64,000 nt of DNA from Amyloporia xantha (GCA_036971615.1 JAYKKR010000001.1:3038001-3102000), one strand, 5' to 3'; positions 48,083 through 60,121 are shown, counted from the stretch's first letter. The notes: generated from the sequence alone by a model not told the origin. Numbers and translations are program-made.

Positions 48083-48841
48083 GGATGCTTATGGCTGTTG
48101 CGACCGCCACGGGCGGAAGTCGACGGTCAGTTCTTGATTGCTTTATTGTATCAATATTGGAGTGGGCTGAGGGTGCGGATACTGGGCAGTCCGGGAGGAG
48201 GGGCAAGCACATACTGTAACATCTGTTTTTTCTATGTTGTGCCCGCAATCTTTCTATCGTAATATTTTGACATCACCATTCATAACGGACAGCGCACTTA
48301 GGTTTGATCTGCAGAAGTAAGAGAGTAATAGACATCTTTGCTGTACTTGAGGAAGTTGCTCCGTGAACTTGTTAGGTAAACTGCCTGCAGCCTGCTTGAA
48401 TGATAGTGCATACCTAGTGTGGTGTACGGCAGCGCGCCAGTTGGACAGCCTGCCCTGAAGACATGGTCCGTGCGCGAGAGCGGCAGCGTATATAAAGGAT
48501 GCTCGGTCCGTCTGAATTCTTCATACTTACCTTGATGGCACATTCCCCTTCATCTACCTGGGAATGTGGGCCGTGGGGGCTTCTCATAGCACGGCGACCA
48601 TGTCCTCAGGGAGGCCCTGCGGTTTGTATGGGCTTCGGCTCATGCACCGTCTCAATATTTTCCTGTCCCACTTTGGCCCTCGGGCTGGGTGGGCCTTAAT
48701 TTTTGTCATTTAGTTGTCCTAACCCTAACCCTAAGTGACACATAATGTATGTCATGTGCACCCAATTTTACTCTTTGGTTCGAGCCATTTTATCGAAGTC
48801 GAGTTCGCGGCCCACACAACATACATCGATATCTGAGACTG
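48083..48841. other. Convergent spacer with telomere-like repeat
   Basis: A 759-bp region between the 3' ends of SSH4 and the small membrane-protein gene. It contains the CCCTAA repeat at 48718-48734. No gene was recognised. Confidence 0.5.
48718..48734. repeat. Interstitial CCCTAA telomere-like repeat
   Basis: Seventeen bases of perfect (CCCTAA), about 2.8 units. TTAGGG/CCCTAA is the usual fungal telomere repeat. The opposite orientation recurs at 51707-51729. Confidence 0.85.
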
Positions 48842-49270
48842 TCATTGGTCTACCTTCTCCTTCCTCAGTATACCCAGCACTGGTGAAATTTCTGTGTGTT
48901 TGCCCCCCATCATACCATCTTTGCCTGTCACACTCTCCAGTCCTTCCTCGGGGTATCTGGTTTCTTTGACTTTGCCTAGCTCTTGTTTCTTCATCTGCCT
49001 GCGCCGTCGCCATTCCTGCAATTTATGTCTTGGTCTCTTGCCAAAAATTGCATAAATCGTAAGGCCAACTAACAGCAGGACAATTCCGAGGACAGTTGCA
49101 ATCAGATTCCGCGTCGAACCGAGGGGTATGAGAGGATGTGCAAGTGATCCCTGTATTGGATTTGATGTCGGAGGATCTGCGGTGACTCCTATGGTAGGTC
49201 CGGGGCCGCACACAGTATGATTGAGTGGGCAGAGGTTATTCCGAGGAGAAAGTGGAAAGGGTATATGCAT
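48842..49270 (-). CDS. Small single-pass membrane protein (tentative)
   Basis: An open frame of 142 residues from MHIPFPLSPRNN. An N-terminal part with two Cys (NLCPLNHTVCGPG) and a Pro-rich linker precedes one clear membrane helix (LIATVLGIVLLLVGLTIYAI). A basic stretch (KRPRHKLQEWRRRRQMKKQ) follows, so a lumen-out, cytosol-in orientation is likely. The true start may lie further upstream: the minus strand stays open past an ATG at 49353, but no convincing intron joins the two parts. I do not recognise the family. Confidence 0.4.
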   Translation of the reverse strand: MHIPFPLSPRNNLCPLNHTVCGPGPTIGVTADPPTSNPIQGSLAHPLIPLGSTRNLIATVLGIVLLLVGLTIYAIFGKRPRHKLQEWRRRRQMKKQELGKVKETRYPEEGLESVTGKDGMMGGKHTEISPVLGILRKEKVDQ

Positions 49271-49481
49271 CTAGGTGACCTCACAGTCGCTACTAAGGTA
49301 TGTACTTTGGTGGTTTCTTCAGGAGTTGCTTGTTGCGGCGACGGTGCTTGCATGCGCCGAAAGACTGGCCTTTCTAGGTTTCCTCCATGTGGAGGCTGAC
49401 ACACGATGATACATTTTGTGTTTCTCCGCTCAAATACACTGCTGGTCAAAATCATTACACATTCGTCGTCCTTCCCTTACA

Positions 49482-51531
49482 TCACGGCTCTAGCCTTTTA
49501 GGGTCTCTTGGGAACAGCGATGCACGTCGGATGTTGTTCAGCTTCAAGAACAGCATGAGCACACGCTCGAGACCAATACCGCCTCCGCCGTGCGGCGGGC
49601 AGCCCATCTTGAATGCATCTAGATATGAGGTCATGGACGCGGGGTCCACGCCCTTCTCTCGCATCTTCTCCGCGAGGAACGTGGGGTCATGAATACGCTG
49701 TGCGCCGGATAAGATCTCTTCGCCACGCATGAAGAAGTCGTAGGAGTTGGAGAGCGTCTGCAATAAAGACAAATAATGAGTTAATGGAAGATGAGCTCAG
49801 TTACGGCTGGACGCACCGGGTCCTCGGGATCGGGCATGGTATAGAAGGGTCGGAGCGCCATGGGGAATTTGTCAATGATGAAATAGTCGGTGTCATATTT
49901 AGCACGGACAATCCGTCCGAGCCGTTTCTCATTCTCCGTGCTAGAAGTTACGTATGATCAGCAAGAGTAATGACAAGGACAACAGTGAGAAGTCATACTT
50001 GATATCATCCAGGACTTCTCTCTCTACACCATCTTCCACCAACAAATCCACCGCCTCTTTGAAGCTCAGCTTCAGCGTACCCTCAGGGCCCTCTCGCCAT
50101 TTGAACTCCTCTGCAGGGAACTGCCGTCGCACCGTCTCGATCTCTTTCGCATATTTCTGCTTCAGGCTGCGGAACATATGAAGGAAGAGCCCGTCGAGCA
50201 GCTCCATCACTTCATGGTAATGTTCCTCGATGGCCATTTCGAGATCGAGTCCGATGAACTCGGTCATGTGTCGATGAGTGTTCGAGTCCTCCGCACGGAA
50301 TACGGGCCCGATCTCGTAGACACGCTCGAAGTCGGCCGCGATCGCCATTTGCTTGGCTAACTGAGGAGACTGGGCAAGGTATGCGTTGCCTGGAGGGGAA
50401 GTAGATCTGAGGTTAGTAGGCTGATGAGAACAAACGACGGAATTGAATACCTTTGAAGTACCCTACTTTGAAAACGGAGGCGCCGGATTCTGTAGCAGCA
50501 CCCTGTAGTTTAGGGCTGTGGATCTCGGTGAAGCCCTGCCCCTCGAGGTGTTCGCGGAACAGGCTGCCAATGGCGTGCTGCAGTTTGAATACCGCTTGGT
50601 TCGTTTGTGTCTGAATTGCAGCCGTGGGTATAAGCGTGATCAATGAGCACAACGCAAGCGGCTTACCCTCAAGTCGACAATTCGGTTGTTGAGCCGAGTG
50701 TCGAGAAGCACGCGCTTGAATTGCGCTTCTTCACTCTCGATTTCCGTTTCTGGACGGGTAGCGTCCTCAACGCTAAAGGGCAGCACACCCTCAATCCCAG
50801 AGACGAGGTGCATCTACCTCCTGCTCGTCAGCAATCACCCGTAGCACGCCTGAGACGGTCCCTACTCACCTGCGAAATGTGGATCTCCACGTCCCCTATA
50901 GTCGCGCTCTTGATGATCTCCGGTGCCTTCTTCACGGTACCCTCCACAAGCACGATGCTCTCCATCGAGAGCCCGGCAGCCCACTTGGCCATCTGCTTGC
51001 TCACCTTGTCTGGCGAAACCGAGAGCAGTGCCTGCACGGAGTCTGTACGCTGGCGCAGGTTGAAGAAGACCATCTTGCTGCCTTGTGCACGGGACGTCTG
51101 CACGCGGGCGCGGAGGAGCACCTGTGTGCCGTCCATTTCGGGCGTGAGGTCGGCGATCTGGACGCGTGGGCGTCGGGGACGTGTCTGGGACTGATTGAGG
51201 GGTAGCTTTCCGTAGAACTCGGTGGCATAGTCCTACAATATGGAAATATACGTTGGATCAGATATAGAAAGGGGGAGGATATTGGCGACTCACGACTTCT
51301 GCAGCAGCCTTTTGTGCCTCACGTTCGGCCTGCTGTGCTGCCTTTTCAGCAGCTTTCTTCGCCTTCTCTGCTTCCTTGGCGCGTTTCTTCAACTCGTTCT
51401 TGGAAGGACCTTTGGCAGCATCTCCTCCCTCTTCTGGCCTAAACGCAGAAGAGGACTCACTCAATATTTCGAAAAAATAAGCAAGAGGGAACGAGAGCTC
51501 ACGGGTTTTGTGTCGGTTCTGTGTCGGCCAT
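49482..51531 (-). CDS. DPS1: Aspartyl-tRNA synthetase, cytosolic
   Basis: Charges tRNA-Asp with aspartate in the cytosol. The gene has about seven exons, starting [17 protein letters not shown] Lys/Ala/Glu-rich helix follows ([20 protein letters not shown]), the tRNA-binding extension typical of the eukaryotic enzyme. The anticodon-binding OB fold is seen in [20 protein letters not shown] and [18 protein letters not shown]. Class II catalytic motifs are present: [41 protein letters not shown] (motif 2) and [20 protein letters not shown] (motif 3). It ends [12 protein letters not shown]. It is divergent from the mitochondrial aspartate aminotransferase gene across a promoter holding TTAGGG repeats. 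Confidence 0.96.
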
Positions 51532-51916
51532 GTCTTTGCAACTGTGATGATGTTCTGTTCCCCCTTGCTGAAACAACTTATACAGCAGTGGTATAGAAAG
51601 CCCCGGCCGTGTCTAGCGTCTCGTACAGTCCAGAGCCGCCACTACAAAATATGAGTCGAGTCGATCGAGTCAAGACCGAGTTATCGATCGCACCAGGCCC
51701 AGGGCCAGGGTTAGGGTTAGGGTTAGGGTCAGACCGTAACCCAACCCCGCGTTAACCCCACATGTGTCCTCTGCCGGGCGTGGCCGCTCTAGCTCCGTGT
51801 GCTCGGCCTCAGGTCCTTGACTCGCATATTTGAGCTGGCAACGTTCTGCTGCGCGACTGACGCCCAAGCCATCTCCTTTATTTCCCCTTCTCTGCTTTGC
51901 TGGCAACGCGAACAAA
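51532..51916. promoter_or_regulatory. Shared divergent promoter of DPS1 and AAT genes
   Basis: The 385 bp between the two start codons. It contains the TTAGGG repeat (51707-51729) almost at its centre and a C/T-rich run before the AAT start. TTAGGG elements in promoters are known targets of Tbf1-type factors in yeasts; their action here is inference. Confidence 0.6.
51707..51729. repeat. TTAGGG telomere-like repeat in promoter
   Basis: Twenty-three perfect bases, about 3.8 units of TTAGGG. It lies about 175 bp from the DPS1 ATG and 190 bp from the AAT ATG. GC-rich GGCCCAGGGCCAGG precedes it and a degenerate AACCC-rich stretch follows. Confidence 0.88.
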
Positions 51917-53665
51917 ATGCAGGCCCTCGCCCGCCCCCTTGCCCGAGCTGCGCCGAAACAAGTGCGCTGTGCTGCTGCCCTGTCGACCTGGTCTGCGGTC
52001 CCCGCGGGCCCGCCGGACCCGATTCTGGGTGCGTGGAACAATTCTTTGGCCCGGGCTTTGTTTCCTGGGATTCGTGGTGTGGTCTTGGCTGGGTGGTTAT
52101 GGCTCGTGAGCAGACGAGAATAGTCTGCCTGGAACCTTGTCTATTCAACGAAGCCATGAAGCCCGTCTGGCTGTCCTAAACGGTCTTTCGTGCGACCGCG
52201 CCCTGGCTGCTTATGCACGCGCTGATCCTGCCATATCTGTTTCCCGACGATCCTCCGTGACACTCACCACCGTCTCGTCCTTCACTCCAGGTGTGACCGA
52301 AGCCTTCAAGGCCGACAAGGATTCGCGCAAGATTAACCTGGGCGTCGGCGCGTACCGCGACGGCAATGGCAAGCCCTACGTCCTGAGCAGCGTCAAGAAG
52401 GCCGAGGACTTCCTCACGGCGCAGAACCCGGACAAGGAGTATCTCCCCATCAGCGGCCTGCCCGAGTTCACGAAGGCCGCGGCGAAGCTGGCGTACGGCG
52501 CGGACAGCAAGCCTCTTGGACAGAACTCGGTGCGTATCGGTTCATGTCATGTCCCGCGTTGTAGCAGCAGAAGACGTGGAGGGCTAAACTGGGTTTAATG
52601 TGTTGATCGTGCACAGATCGCCGTGGTCCAGTCGATCTCGGGCACTGGTGCTCTGCGGATCGGCGGTGCGTTCTTGCAGCGTTTCTTCCCGCACTCGAAG
52701 GCCATCTACATCCCGAACCCATCGTGGGGCAACCATACCGCTATCTTCCGCGACTCTGGCCTGGAAGTGAAGCAGTACCGATATTTCGACAAGAAGACGG
52801 TAGGCCTCGACTTTGAGGGCATGAAAGAGGACTTGAAAGTACGATAATTACATGATTCAGTTGGTGACCACGCTCAATATTAGATCGACATAGAACATGC
52901 CTGCTAACTCCATCGTTCTTCTGCATGCCTGTGCGCATAACCCGACCGGTGTTGACCCAACAATCGAGCAATGGACTGAGCTCTCGTCGCTCATTGCGGA
53001 GAAGTCTTTGTTCCCTTTCTTCGATATGGCGTACCAGGGCTTTGCTTCCGGCTCGACGACGCGCGATGCCTTTGCGCTGCGCCACTTTGTCTCCTCCGGA
53101 CACCAGGTCGCGCTCGCGCAGTCGTTCGCGAAGAATATGGGCTTGTACGGTGAACGTGTCGGCGCGTTCTCGCTCGTCGCGGCAGACGAGGAGGAGCGGC
53201 GCCGCGTGGAGAGCCAGCTGAAGATTGTGATTCGGCCTATGTATTCTAACCCGCCGTTGCACGGTGCACGGATCGCGAGCACGATTTTGACGAATGGCGA
53301 GTTGTACGGTGAGTGGGAGGCTGAGGTGAAGGGCATGGCAGAGCGCATTATCAGCATGCGAGACCGTCTGTACAATAATCTGGTTACATTGAACACCCCG
53401 GGCCAGTGGGGACACATCAAGAGCCAGATTGGCATGTTTAGGTGAGTGGCTGTGTGGCTATCGCATGTGTTGTGTAGCTGCGGGGATGCTGATTTAGATA
53501 CATGATAGCTTCACGGGATTGTCGACGCCGCAGACGAAGGCGCTGGCGGAGAAGGCACACATCTACATGACGGCGGACGGGCGTATCTCGATGGCGGGTC
53601 TGAACGCACACAACATCGACTACTTCTCGGAGAGCGTGAGCAAGGCCGTCAAGGGCGAGCTCTGA
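51917..53665 (+). CDS. AAT1: Aspartate aminotransferase, mitochondrial
   Basis: A PLP enzyme interconverting aspartate plus 2-oxoglutarate with oxaloacetate plus glutamate; it serves the malate-aspartate shuttle. Five exons (51917-52028, 52291-52529, 52617-52838, 52894-53441, 53509-53665) give 425 residues. The N-terminus ([20 protein letters not shown]) is a mitochondrial presequence. Landmarks are [49 protein letters not shown] (cofactor-ring Asn) and [12 protein letters not shown]. The Schiff-base lysine is K271 in [15 protein letters not shown]. Intron 1 is unusually long for this window (262 bp). Confidence 0.96.
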
Positions 53666-54213
53666 GTGCCTTCACGACGTGTTGTCGAGGACTCGTGCCT
53701 CGTACCATGGGCGCAGCCATGCAGTCCGGCTCAGGCAGGGCGCTGGCATGTTAAACGTTGACAGACTGAGTAGATGCGATAGACGGGTGTCTGTGTCGTA
53801 TTCTAATACGTGATTGGCTATTCAATGTGGTCTGGGTTCCTGTTTCATCTGTGTCATGAGTTCGTGTTGAGGACATTCTACCGACAGCCAGTGCAAGATT
53901 TAATTTAACGCTGTGGTATGGTAGGTGGAATGGATGCAAATTTTGACTGACACGACAGACTCTCCGTGCGACGGCTGGCCAGCTAACTTCTCCACCCGCG
54001 CATTCGGCAGAGACAGCGAGTGACGAATGAGGAACGTTCTCGACCCAGAAAGGCAGGTGTCGAACTTCGCGTCCGAGGAGGCCGCTTCCCCGCCTTTTCG
54101 CTTCTTGCGCTCTTATGACGGGGTTAGTCCCCATGGCCTCATGACCCTCTTACACCCGACCCCCCACCTTGAAATCCCCACTCTCTTCCTCCCCCCGCTT
54201 TAATTATTGAACG
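53666..54213. other. Intergenic region downstream of AAT1
   Basis: A 548-bp region. The last 100 bases before the next start are C/T-rich, like a fungal promoter. No gene was recognised. Confidence 0.5.
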
Positions 54214-57200
54214 ATGCCCCCCTCTCTCCTCTGGCGACGCAAGTCGTCGACGCCGTTCTTCCCAGGCGCATGGCCCAACTCTTCCGTCTCCAGCTATCAC
54301 GGCAGTGGTGTATCTGTGCCGAACGACGACCCTCCACCTCAGTTACCTGAGTTACTCCACATTCGCCCCCAGAATCAAGCGAACGCCGAAGATGTAGCCC
54401 GGCACGAAAGAGGTCTCGGATGGTCCTTCCCCACGGCGTTAGAGAGTCACCCATTCGAAGATAATGTTGCACTCGGAGGCAATTGGCAAGGGAGAAAAAG
54501 TGTTGGAGATAGTAATCCACCCCCCGCTATGCTTTCCAGTCCCGAATCAGCCTCAGTTCCATTGAGCGCAAGTTTCTCGCAGGATTCGAACCTCACGGAG
54601 GCGAGCGTACGTCCTGATGTCATATACATGGCGTTGGTCCATTTTCTCAGCGCATATATTCACTCTATTCTTTGGCATTGGATAGGATTCTGAAGGCGTT
54701 CTCACACCGGACTCCCTCAACCGTGCTCCTTGGCTTCCATTACTCTCGGATGGTGCTCAGCAGACGAAGACCGACTTCCCTCTGCAATCTCAAATCCAAG
54801 TGGAAAACAGCTTTTCCAGCAGTATATCCTCTAGACATGATACCATTATAAGTCCCATACCCGTAAATGCCAATATACCCTCGTCCACACTCGTCAATAA
54901 TTATAATTTCCCGAGTAATGTCCCATCAACGTACCCACAATCCCCTTTTCTCGACTTTGTCCCGCCGCTCACCCTTTCCACTCTCAGTCTCAACTTGACC
55001 AGTATAACGTACCCTTCTGATGCAGAAAATGCAGAGTTTCTTCCAGCCCCACCCGCACCTCATTCGGCCTCCGAATCGACTCCTTCGTCCTTCGTTGTTC
55101 CCTCGCTGGAGGCCGAAGAGACCACATTTCATTCCCCTGTGCGCATGGCCTCGACGTTCTTCCCTGTCTCCAATGTCGATCCTTTCCTCAAAAAGCGCGC
55201 TGTGGCCTCACACACGTCTTCCTCTTCGTCCTCTCCCTCCGCATACAGTCTAGCGGACTCGCCCGTTCTGCCCACTGAGGGTGACCCAGGACATAGCCCC
55301 AGCCCCCAACCTGAGCTTGCTTCCTCTATAGCCATTGCTGGTCCATCTTTCTCGCCAACTTCAGCAGACCTCGATGCTTTTGCGCTCGCGGCTGCGGCCG
55401 CTGCTGAGGCAGAAAGCTCCTCGATGTCTGTATCGTCGTCGTTGCGCTCGGCGGCTGATCCAGGTCCCTCGCGCGTTGGAGCCCCTTCACATGGACGCGC
55501 ATATACGCAGGAATCTGGCGTTCCGAGCCTCGCACTTGCCGTTGCGGCTTGCCAGAGCACACCGACAGAGTTCGTGCGGGGATTCGAGTCTGCTTATGGA
55601 CACATTGAGTGCTCTGAGTGCCAAGGTGAATGTGAATGCGACATGCGCTCCAAGTCAGTGCGCAGGGCCCGCGATGGGATCGAACAGGTCGAGAGGGCTC
55701 AGCGGCGGAGCGTACCTGCCTTCGACACTCCACATTTTCCCGTGTATTCTCCCGTCATTCCTGTCCCACCGCAACGCACGATCAGCAGTCGCGTGGATGT
55801 CGGGCATGATGAGCCGGGCTTGCGCACGAGGTTGGGCTCGAGCAGAGAGCGTCCTGTGAAGCTACTCGTTCTCGGGCGGATGAAGAAGATCGGCGGGAGG
55901 ATACTGGGGCTGTTTACAGGCGGGAAGACTGAAAGTGCGAAGAGCATGAACGTAATTGAAGGCGAACAGGGAATACATGCGGAAAATGATTTGGGAAGAG
56001 TGAAGAGGACGATGACAACGGCAGTGACGAAGATCGAATATGAGTCGGTGGGTATATGCGTATCTTTTCAGACTGTCATGCTAATGCGAATTGTGTTTGC
56101 GCTGTTGCAGGAACATCCCATCCCTGTACTAGAAGAACCAGTGCGCAATGCTCGTGCCTCCCTTCGTTCGCTCGTCCTGCCCATTTCTATTTCGCCATCA
56201 CATTCTCCGCGGACACCTCGGCGGGATTCCTTCCTCCCCATGGACGATGAATCCGTACCGCGTACGCTTTTGTCCAGACCCTTTCACCACATGCGCATGC
56301 GAGCCTCAGCTCCGGCTCAGGTCGCGGTGGCTGATCGTTCAGAGGAAATAACGCATATAGCGACGACGGGTGACGTCCCGGCACGCCGCCGCTTTGCCCG
56401 CGCACGCACGCAGACCGCTCCTCCTGCTCAATCCGGGTCATCCGTTCAATCCATCAGTGACGGTGGCGAAGACAAAAAGAAAGTGCGAAGATTTTCTCTC
56501 TCGTCTGCGTTGTCCAAATCGCGTTTGGATGCCCTGAAGACGACTGTGGTCCCGCATCCGCCTGTTCCCGCGTTCCCGCGGTCGAGCACGACGGAACCTG
56601 GCATCCGGCCGAGTGCGGACAGGCCGGTGAGGCCGGTGAGTATAATGATAGGGAGCGGGTTTGATGCGAGGCATGGTGAGAGGTATGTGCGGGAGTACGA
56701 CAGGGTGGACAGGGTGGTGAGGTGAGGAGTGAGAAAGAGAAGGGCAAGAGACCTGTGAGTATGTTTGTGGAGAGTGGGAGTGGTCCGGGGCACATTCTGT
56801 CGCACTCATGGCTTTCTCGGGGTGAGGGTCAAGCGGATGATTCATCTGTGAAACAGGAGAAGAAGCCAATACGCCCAACGAGCATGCTGGTTGGGAAGGA
56901 CAGAACGGCCAGGGAGAGCTGGATAGAGGTGAGCGGGTCGCGTTTTAAGCTGCACCAACCAGCAAAGAGCAAGTGCGAAGAGGCTGTCGCAGTTCAAACC
57001 GACGATACTCCAGCGTCACTCGACTTATCCGTCCCCGAAGTCGAGTCGTCGGTCAGGCCATTATCTCCGTCAACAAGCGCAAGGCAGGATCGCCTCGGGG
57101 ATCCAGCAATGACTGAAGGTCGTGGCGAAAACAAGGCAGATTCGCTCCCTCAGGTTGAAGAGAAAGCCTCAAGAAGATTTTCGATCTCTTCTGCTATCTC

Positions 57201-57768
57201 GAAACGTGCAATGCGAGCGCGAAGCATGGTTATCTCTGTTGGCAGACGGAATAGCGATCTCGACTGTACTGCTGTCCCGAATACACCGACAACACCGACA
57301 ACACCGACAACACCACCCAGGGACGTCCGCCGTAGTCGTGGAAGTACATTCAGCACATTCATTGACGCGGGCGTGCGCTTTGACATGTTCACGCCCGGGT
57401 TCGGGTTTACGCCGCCGCGGACCATGCGCCAGGAGCCTGTCTCGCCAACCTCAGTAAGACGCTCGAACGACCTCGACTTCCGGATTGACCGAGAGCGCCG
57501 GTCATACGACGTGCCGCCAGTGGAGGAGTATATCCGCCAAGAGTCGGATCTTGATAGTATGAGCTTTGCGCATACTACCATGGTGCAGGAGAGCGAGGGT
57601 GGCGGGAGCTTGTTTGATGTTGATTTCGACGCGCTGTCCTCCCGCTCAGAGTCTGGAGGCCATGTACGGGATACTGCTGTCGACGCTGGTGAAGGCTCGA
57701 ACGCATTGGCCCAGGGATCGCTAGCCGCGCCCGAGCTCGGAGAGGCGTTTCAGGAGAGCTGCCACTGA
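54214..57768 (+). CDS. Ser/Pro-rich disordered protein, function unknown
   Basis: Four exons (54214-54606, 54686-56047, 56111-56682, 56727-57768) give a 1,122-residue reading, mostly low-complexity Ser/Pro/Thr. A short Cys cluster occurs in HIECSECQGECECD. A repeated motif stands out: RPVSIMIGSG, RPVSMFVESGSG and RPTSMLVGKD. Related segments RRFSLSSALSKSRL and RRFSISSAISKRAM also recur, so the protein has two or three internal repeats, and RRFS and RPVS fit basophilic kinase sites. The third intron is only 44 bp and lies in a GTGAG tandem run; a slippage frameshift, or two separate genes, are alternatives. No membrane segment or known domain was seen. Confidence 0.65.
57283..57315. repeat. 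9-bp coding microsatellite (ACACCGACA)
   Basis: About 3.5 perfect copies of a 9-bp unit, encoding repeated Thr-Pro-Thr inside the Ser/Pro-rich protein. Confidence 0.8.
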
Positions 57769-58409
57769 CGGAACCGGTACAATCCTTTGTGGGCCAAGGG
57801 AGCAGGAAGTGGTGGGTATGGATGAGGTTGTGGCGTTCATTGATATGCATGGATGTGTTTCCGGTGTCTATCCGTAGATCCAGGGGGGCCTCGTGCAGTC
57901 TGTGTAATGTGTTTCTGCTCACCGATTTTGTTGTTATGAGGCCTGCTTTGTTCGCTGTCTCTAGTCGTGTTTTGTAGCCTATTAGTCTCAGTCACTGTAT
58001 CTTCAGCCAATGAATAATAGCTTTGTTGAACTTCGCGGGTCGGTATAGTGGGCGATAGCTTGCTTACTCAGATTCGGAGAGAAAATGAAACAGTGCATAG
58101 AATTGCGTTGCTGTTATATTACATTGCAAGACCGCCCTTCATAATTCAATTGTCTCCAGATTTGTTCTCATGTAGCTATGTGGATTGCAGGAGTACCTGA
58201 TAAACTAAAGGCAGCAGTAGTTTCAGTCTGGGACAGATACATACATAGGTATGATATGTTGTGCAAGGTATAGATCGCTGTCGTTGTACCCGCCATCGCC
58301 GAAGGCACCCAAACACAATCGTGCTTCGCGATATTCCACCGTTTAAAGTTTAAAAATGGTGGCAGAAGCGGGGCATGAACGACAGCCAAATCTTCGCTAG
58401 GTGCGATGT
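57769..58409. other. Convergent intergenic spacer
   Basis: A 641-bp, AT-leaning region between two convergent genes. No gene was recognised. Confidence 0.5.
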
Positions 58410-59913
58410 TCAGGAAGGGTCGTCTTCTCTATCTTTCTGCAGTGTATTCCCTCTTGATGACGACCTAGGTTGTTGCCTCCTCTGCTGTTCGGGCCATTGT
58501 GGAGGTAGCGCCTGGTCCAATGCATCCAAAATGGCCGTAAGGGGAGCAGGCAGAGCAGCATATGTATCTTGTAACCCATCGATCGACTGAGCAGGGATCT
58601 GAGGTAGAGGTCCCAGCGATGTTCGGCTCATTGTTGAGCTTCGTGGTCGCCCACGTTGTGGCTCTTCTTCATATGTCCCCACTGCCTGTGGCAGATTGCT
58701 GAATGCAGACGGCAGTCGGGGAACTGGAGGAGGCGGAGAATGAGCCATCGACGGATTGACATGTGATGGGGATGCTTGGGAATCGGAACCGATCATACGC
58801 GGCTGCGATTGGCTACGGCGGTACGTTCGCGGGATCGAGGAAGCAGTAGTCGACTGAGAGAGACTGCTCGGGATACGTGGGTTCGTTGACCCTGCTCTCA
58901 CTGATAAGGAGAGCATTAAGACTTGTATCGACACTAGGTTAGGCTGCGCGGGCTGTCGACTTACCAGGTGAGGGGCTTGAATACATCCTGCCTCCGGGAT
59001 TCGTGCTGCTCATACTGAGTGAACGTGCACCAACGGGTGCCCACTGATCCACGAAGACGCTGCGCCTTGAAGACTCATCGCCCTGGGTACTACTCATCAT
59101 ATAACTGTTCCTCGCGCTACCTGTACCATCACTCGGGTAAGGGTAGACTTCTGGCGCAAGCGGGGCAGGTAATACGATTTGTATGTTGCTTAAGCGACTA
59201 TGCGGCGCTCCTCGCAGAACACTGCGCCGGCTTTGTACACTGTGCATCGTACCTGCTGAAGAGGCCAAAGAGACCGGGCGAGACTGCGAGCGGGCCATGG
59301 AGCGGCCACCAGGGCGTGAAGATAGAGTATGGGCGCCTAAGGATGTTACATGAGACACGGATGATGATGCATCGGAGAATGGAATGCTAGAAGAATGTGG
59401 GACGTTTTCGCTGGAATCAGCAGACGAGCTCGCAATGCTTGCCGTGCTGACAAGAGGATTGAACAGGGGATTAGGTGGTGTTAGGTTGTCCGTTGAAACA
59501 GGAAGTCCGAGAACCGATATACTTTCCGCGGAGATGGCCTCATCCACGTTCAGGCTGCTCTGCCGAGTGCTGGCGCCACTACCCGGAATGAGCGAAGCGT
59601 AACTGGAGGTGTGCTGAAGGACGGGTTTGTGTAATGAGCCGCGGAAACTGTCCGTCTCATAAAAGGTCTTGCGCTCAGCAAAGGATGCGACCTGCTCTTG
59701 GCGCTGGTGTGCGAGCAGTTGAACTGGCGGGAGCGGATTGGGTTTTTGGCGATGGCATAGGCGGAAGACGAGCCGCCATAGGAAAAGGACTGAGGCAAGC
59801 ACGACCACTGCGCCGCAGACAACGACGATGATGACGATCGTAGACGTGGACAATTTGCTGCCGCTGTGCGCGCTGTCGCCATCTCGCGCGTGGACGTGGG
59901 GGACATTATACAT
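58410..59913 (-). CDS. Single-pass membrane protein with Ser-rich cytosolic tail
   Basis: Two exons (59913-58965 and 58900-58410) give 479 residues. A short hydrophilic N-terminus (MYNVPHVHARDGDSAHSGSK) precedes one membrane helix (TIVIIVVVCGAVVVLASVLF). A basic stop-transfer stretch (RLCHRQK) follows. The rest is Ser/Pro-rich and disordered, with likely phosphosites (RSMARSQSRPVSLASS, SRRSVLRGAP) and Pro runs (SPPPPVPRLPS). There is no cleavable signal peptide, so it is probably a type III-like surface or endomembrane protein. The layout resembles Mid2/Wsc-type sensors without their extracellular domain, but no named family is recognised. It starts 208 bp from the PXA gene on the other strand. 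Confidence 0.75.
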
Positions 59914-60121
59914 GAGGCAAATTCCTGCTAGGACGTCTGTGCCGGAGTGGGTCGGCAGAAAAAATGAGTGGGTGGTTAGAATGAGCGTCCGAATAGATAA
60001 ATATTTGTTCCCTCTAGAACATGGACTGAGATCCTGTCAAACAAAACTGAGCATATATTACTGTCGTGCCCAGAGACGGCCACGAGCTCGGACATAAACT
60101 ACGACTTACAGAGGATCCAAA

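Noticed and set aside
49306..49353. Upstream exon of the small membrane-protein gene
   Set aside because: Joining it would need a 35-bp intron, shorter than any other here.
51670..52041. Open frames through the TTAGGG promoter repeats
   Set aside because: They encode repeated Leu-Thr from the telomere-like tract and overlap the AAT1 start on the other strand.
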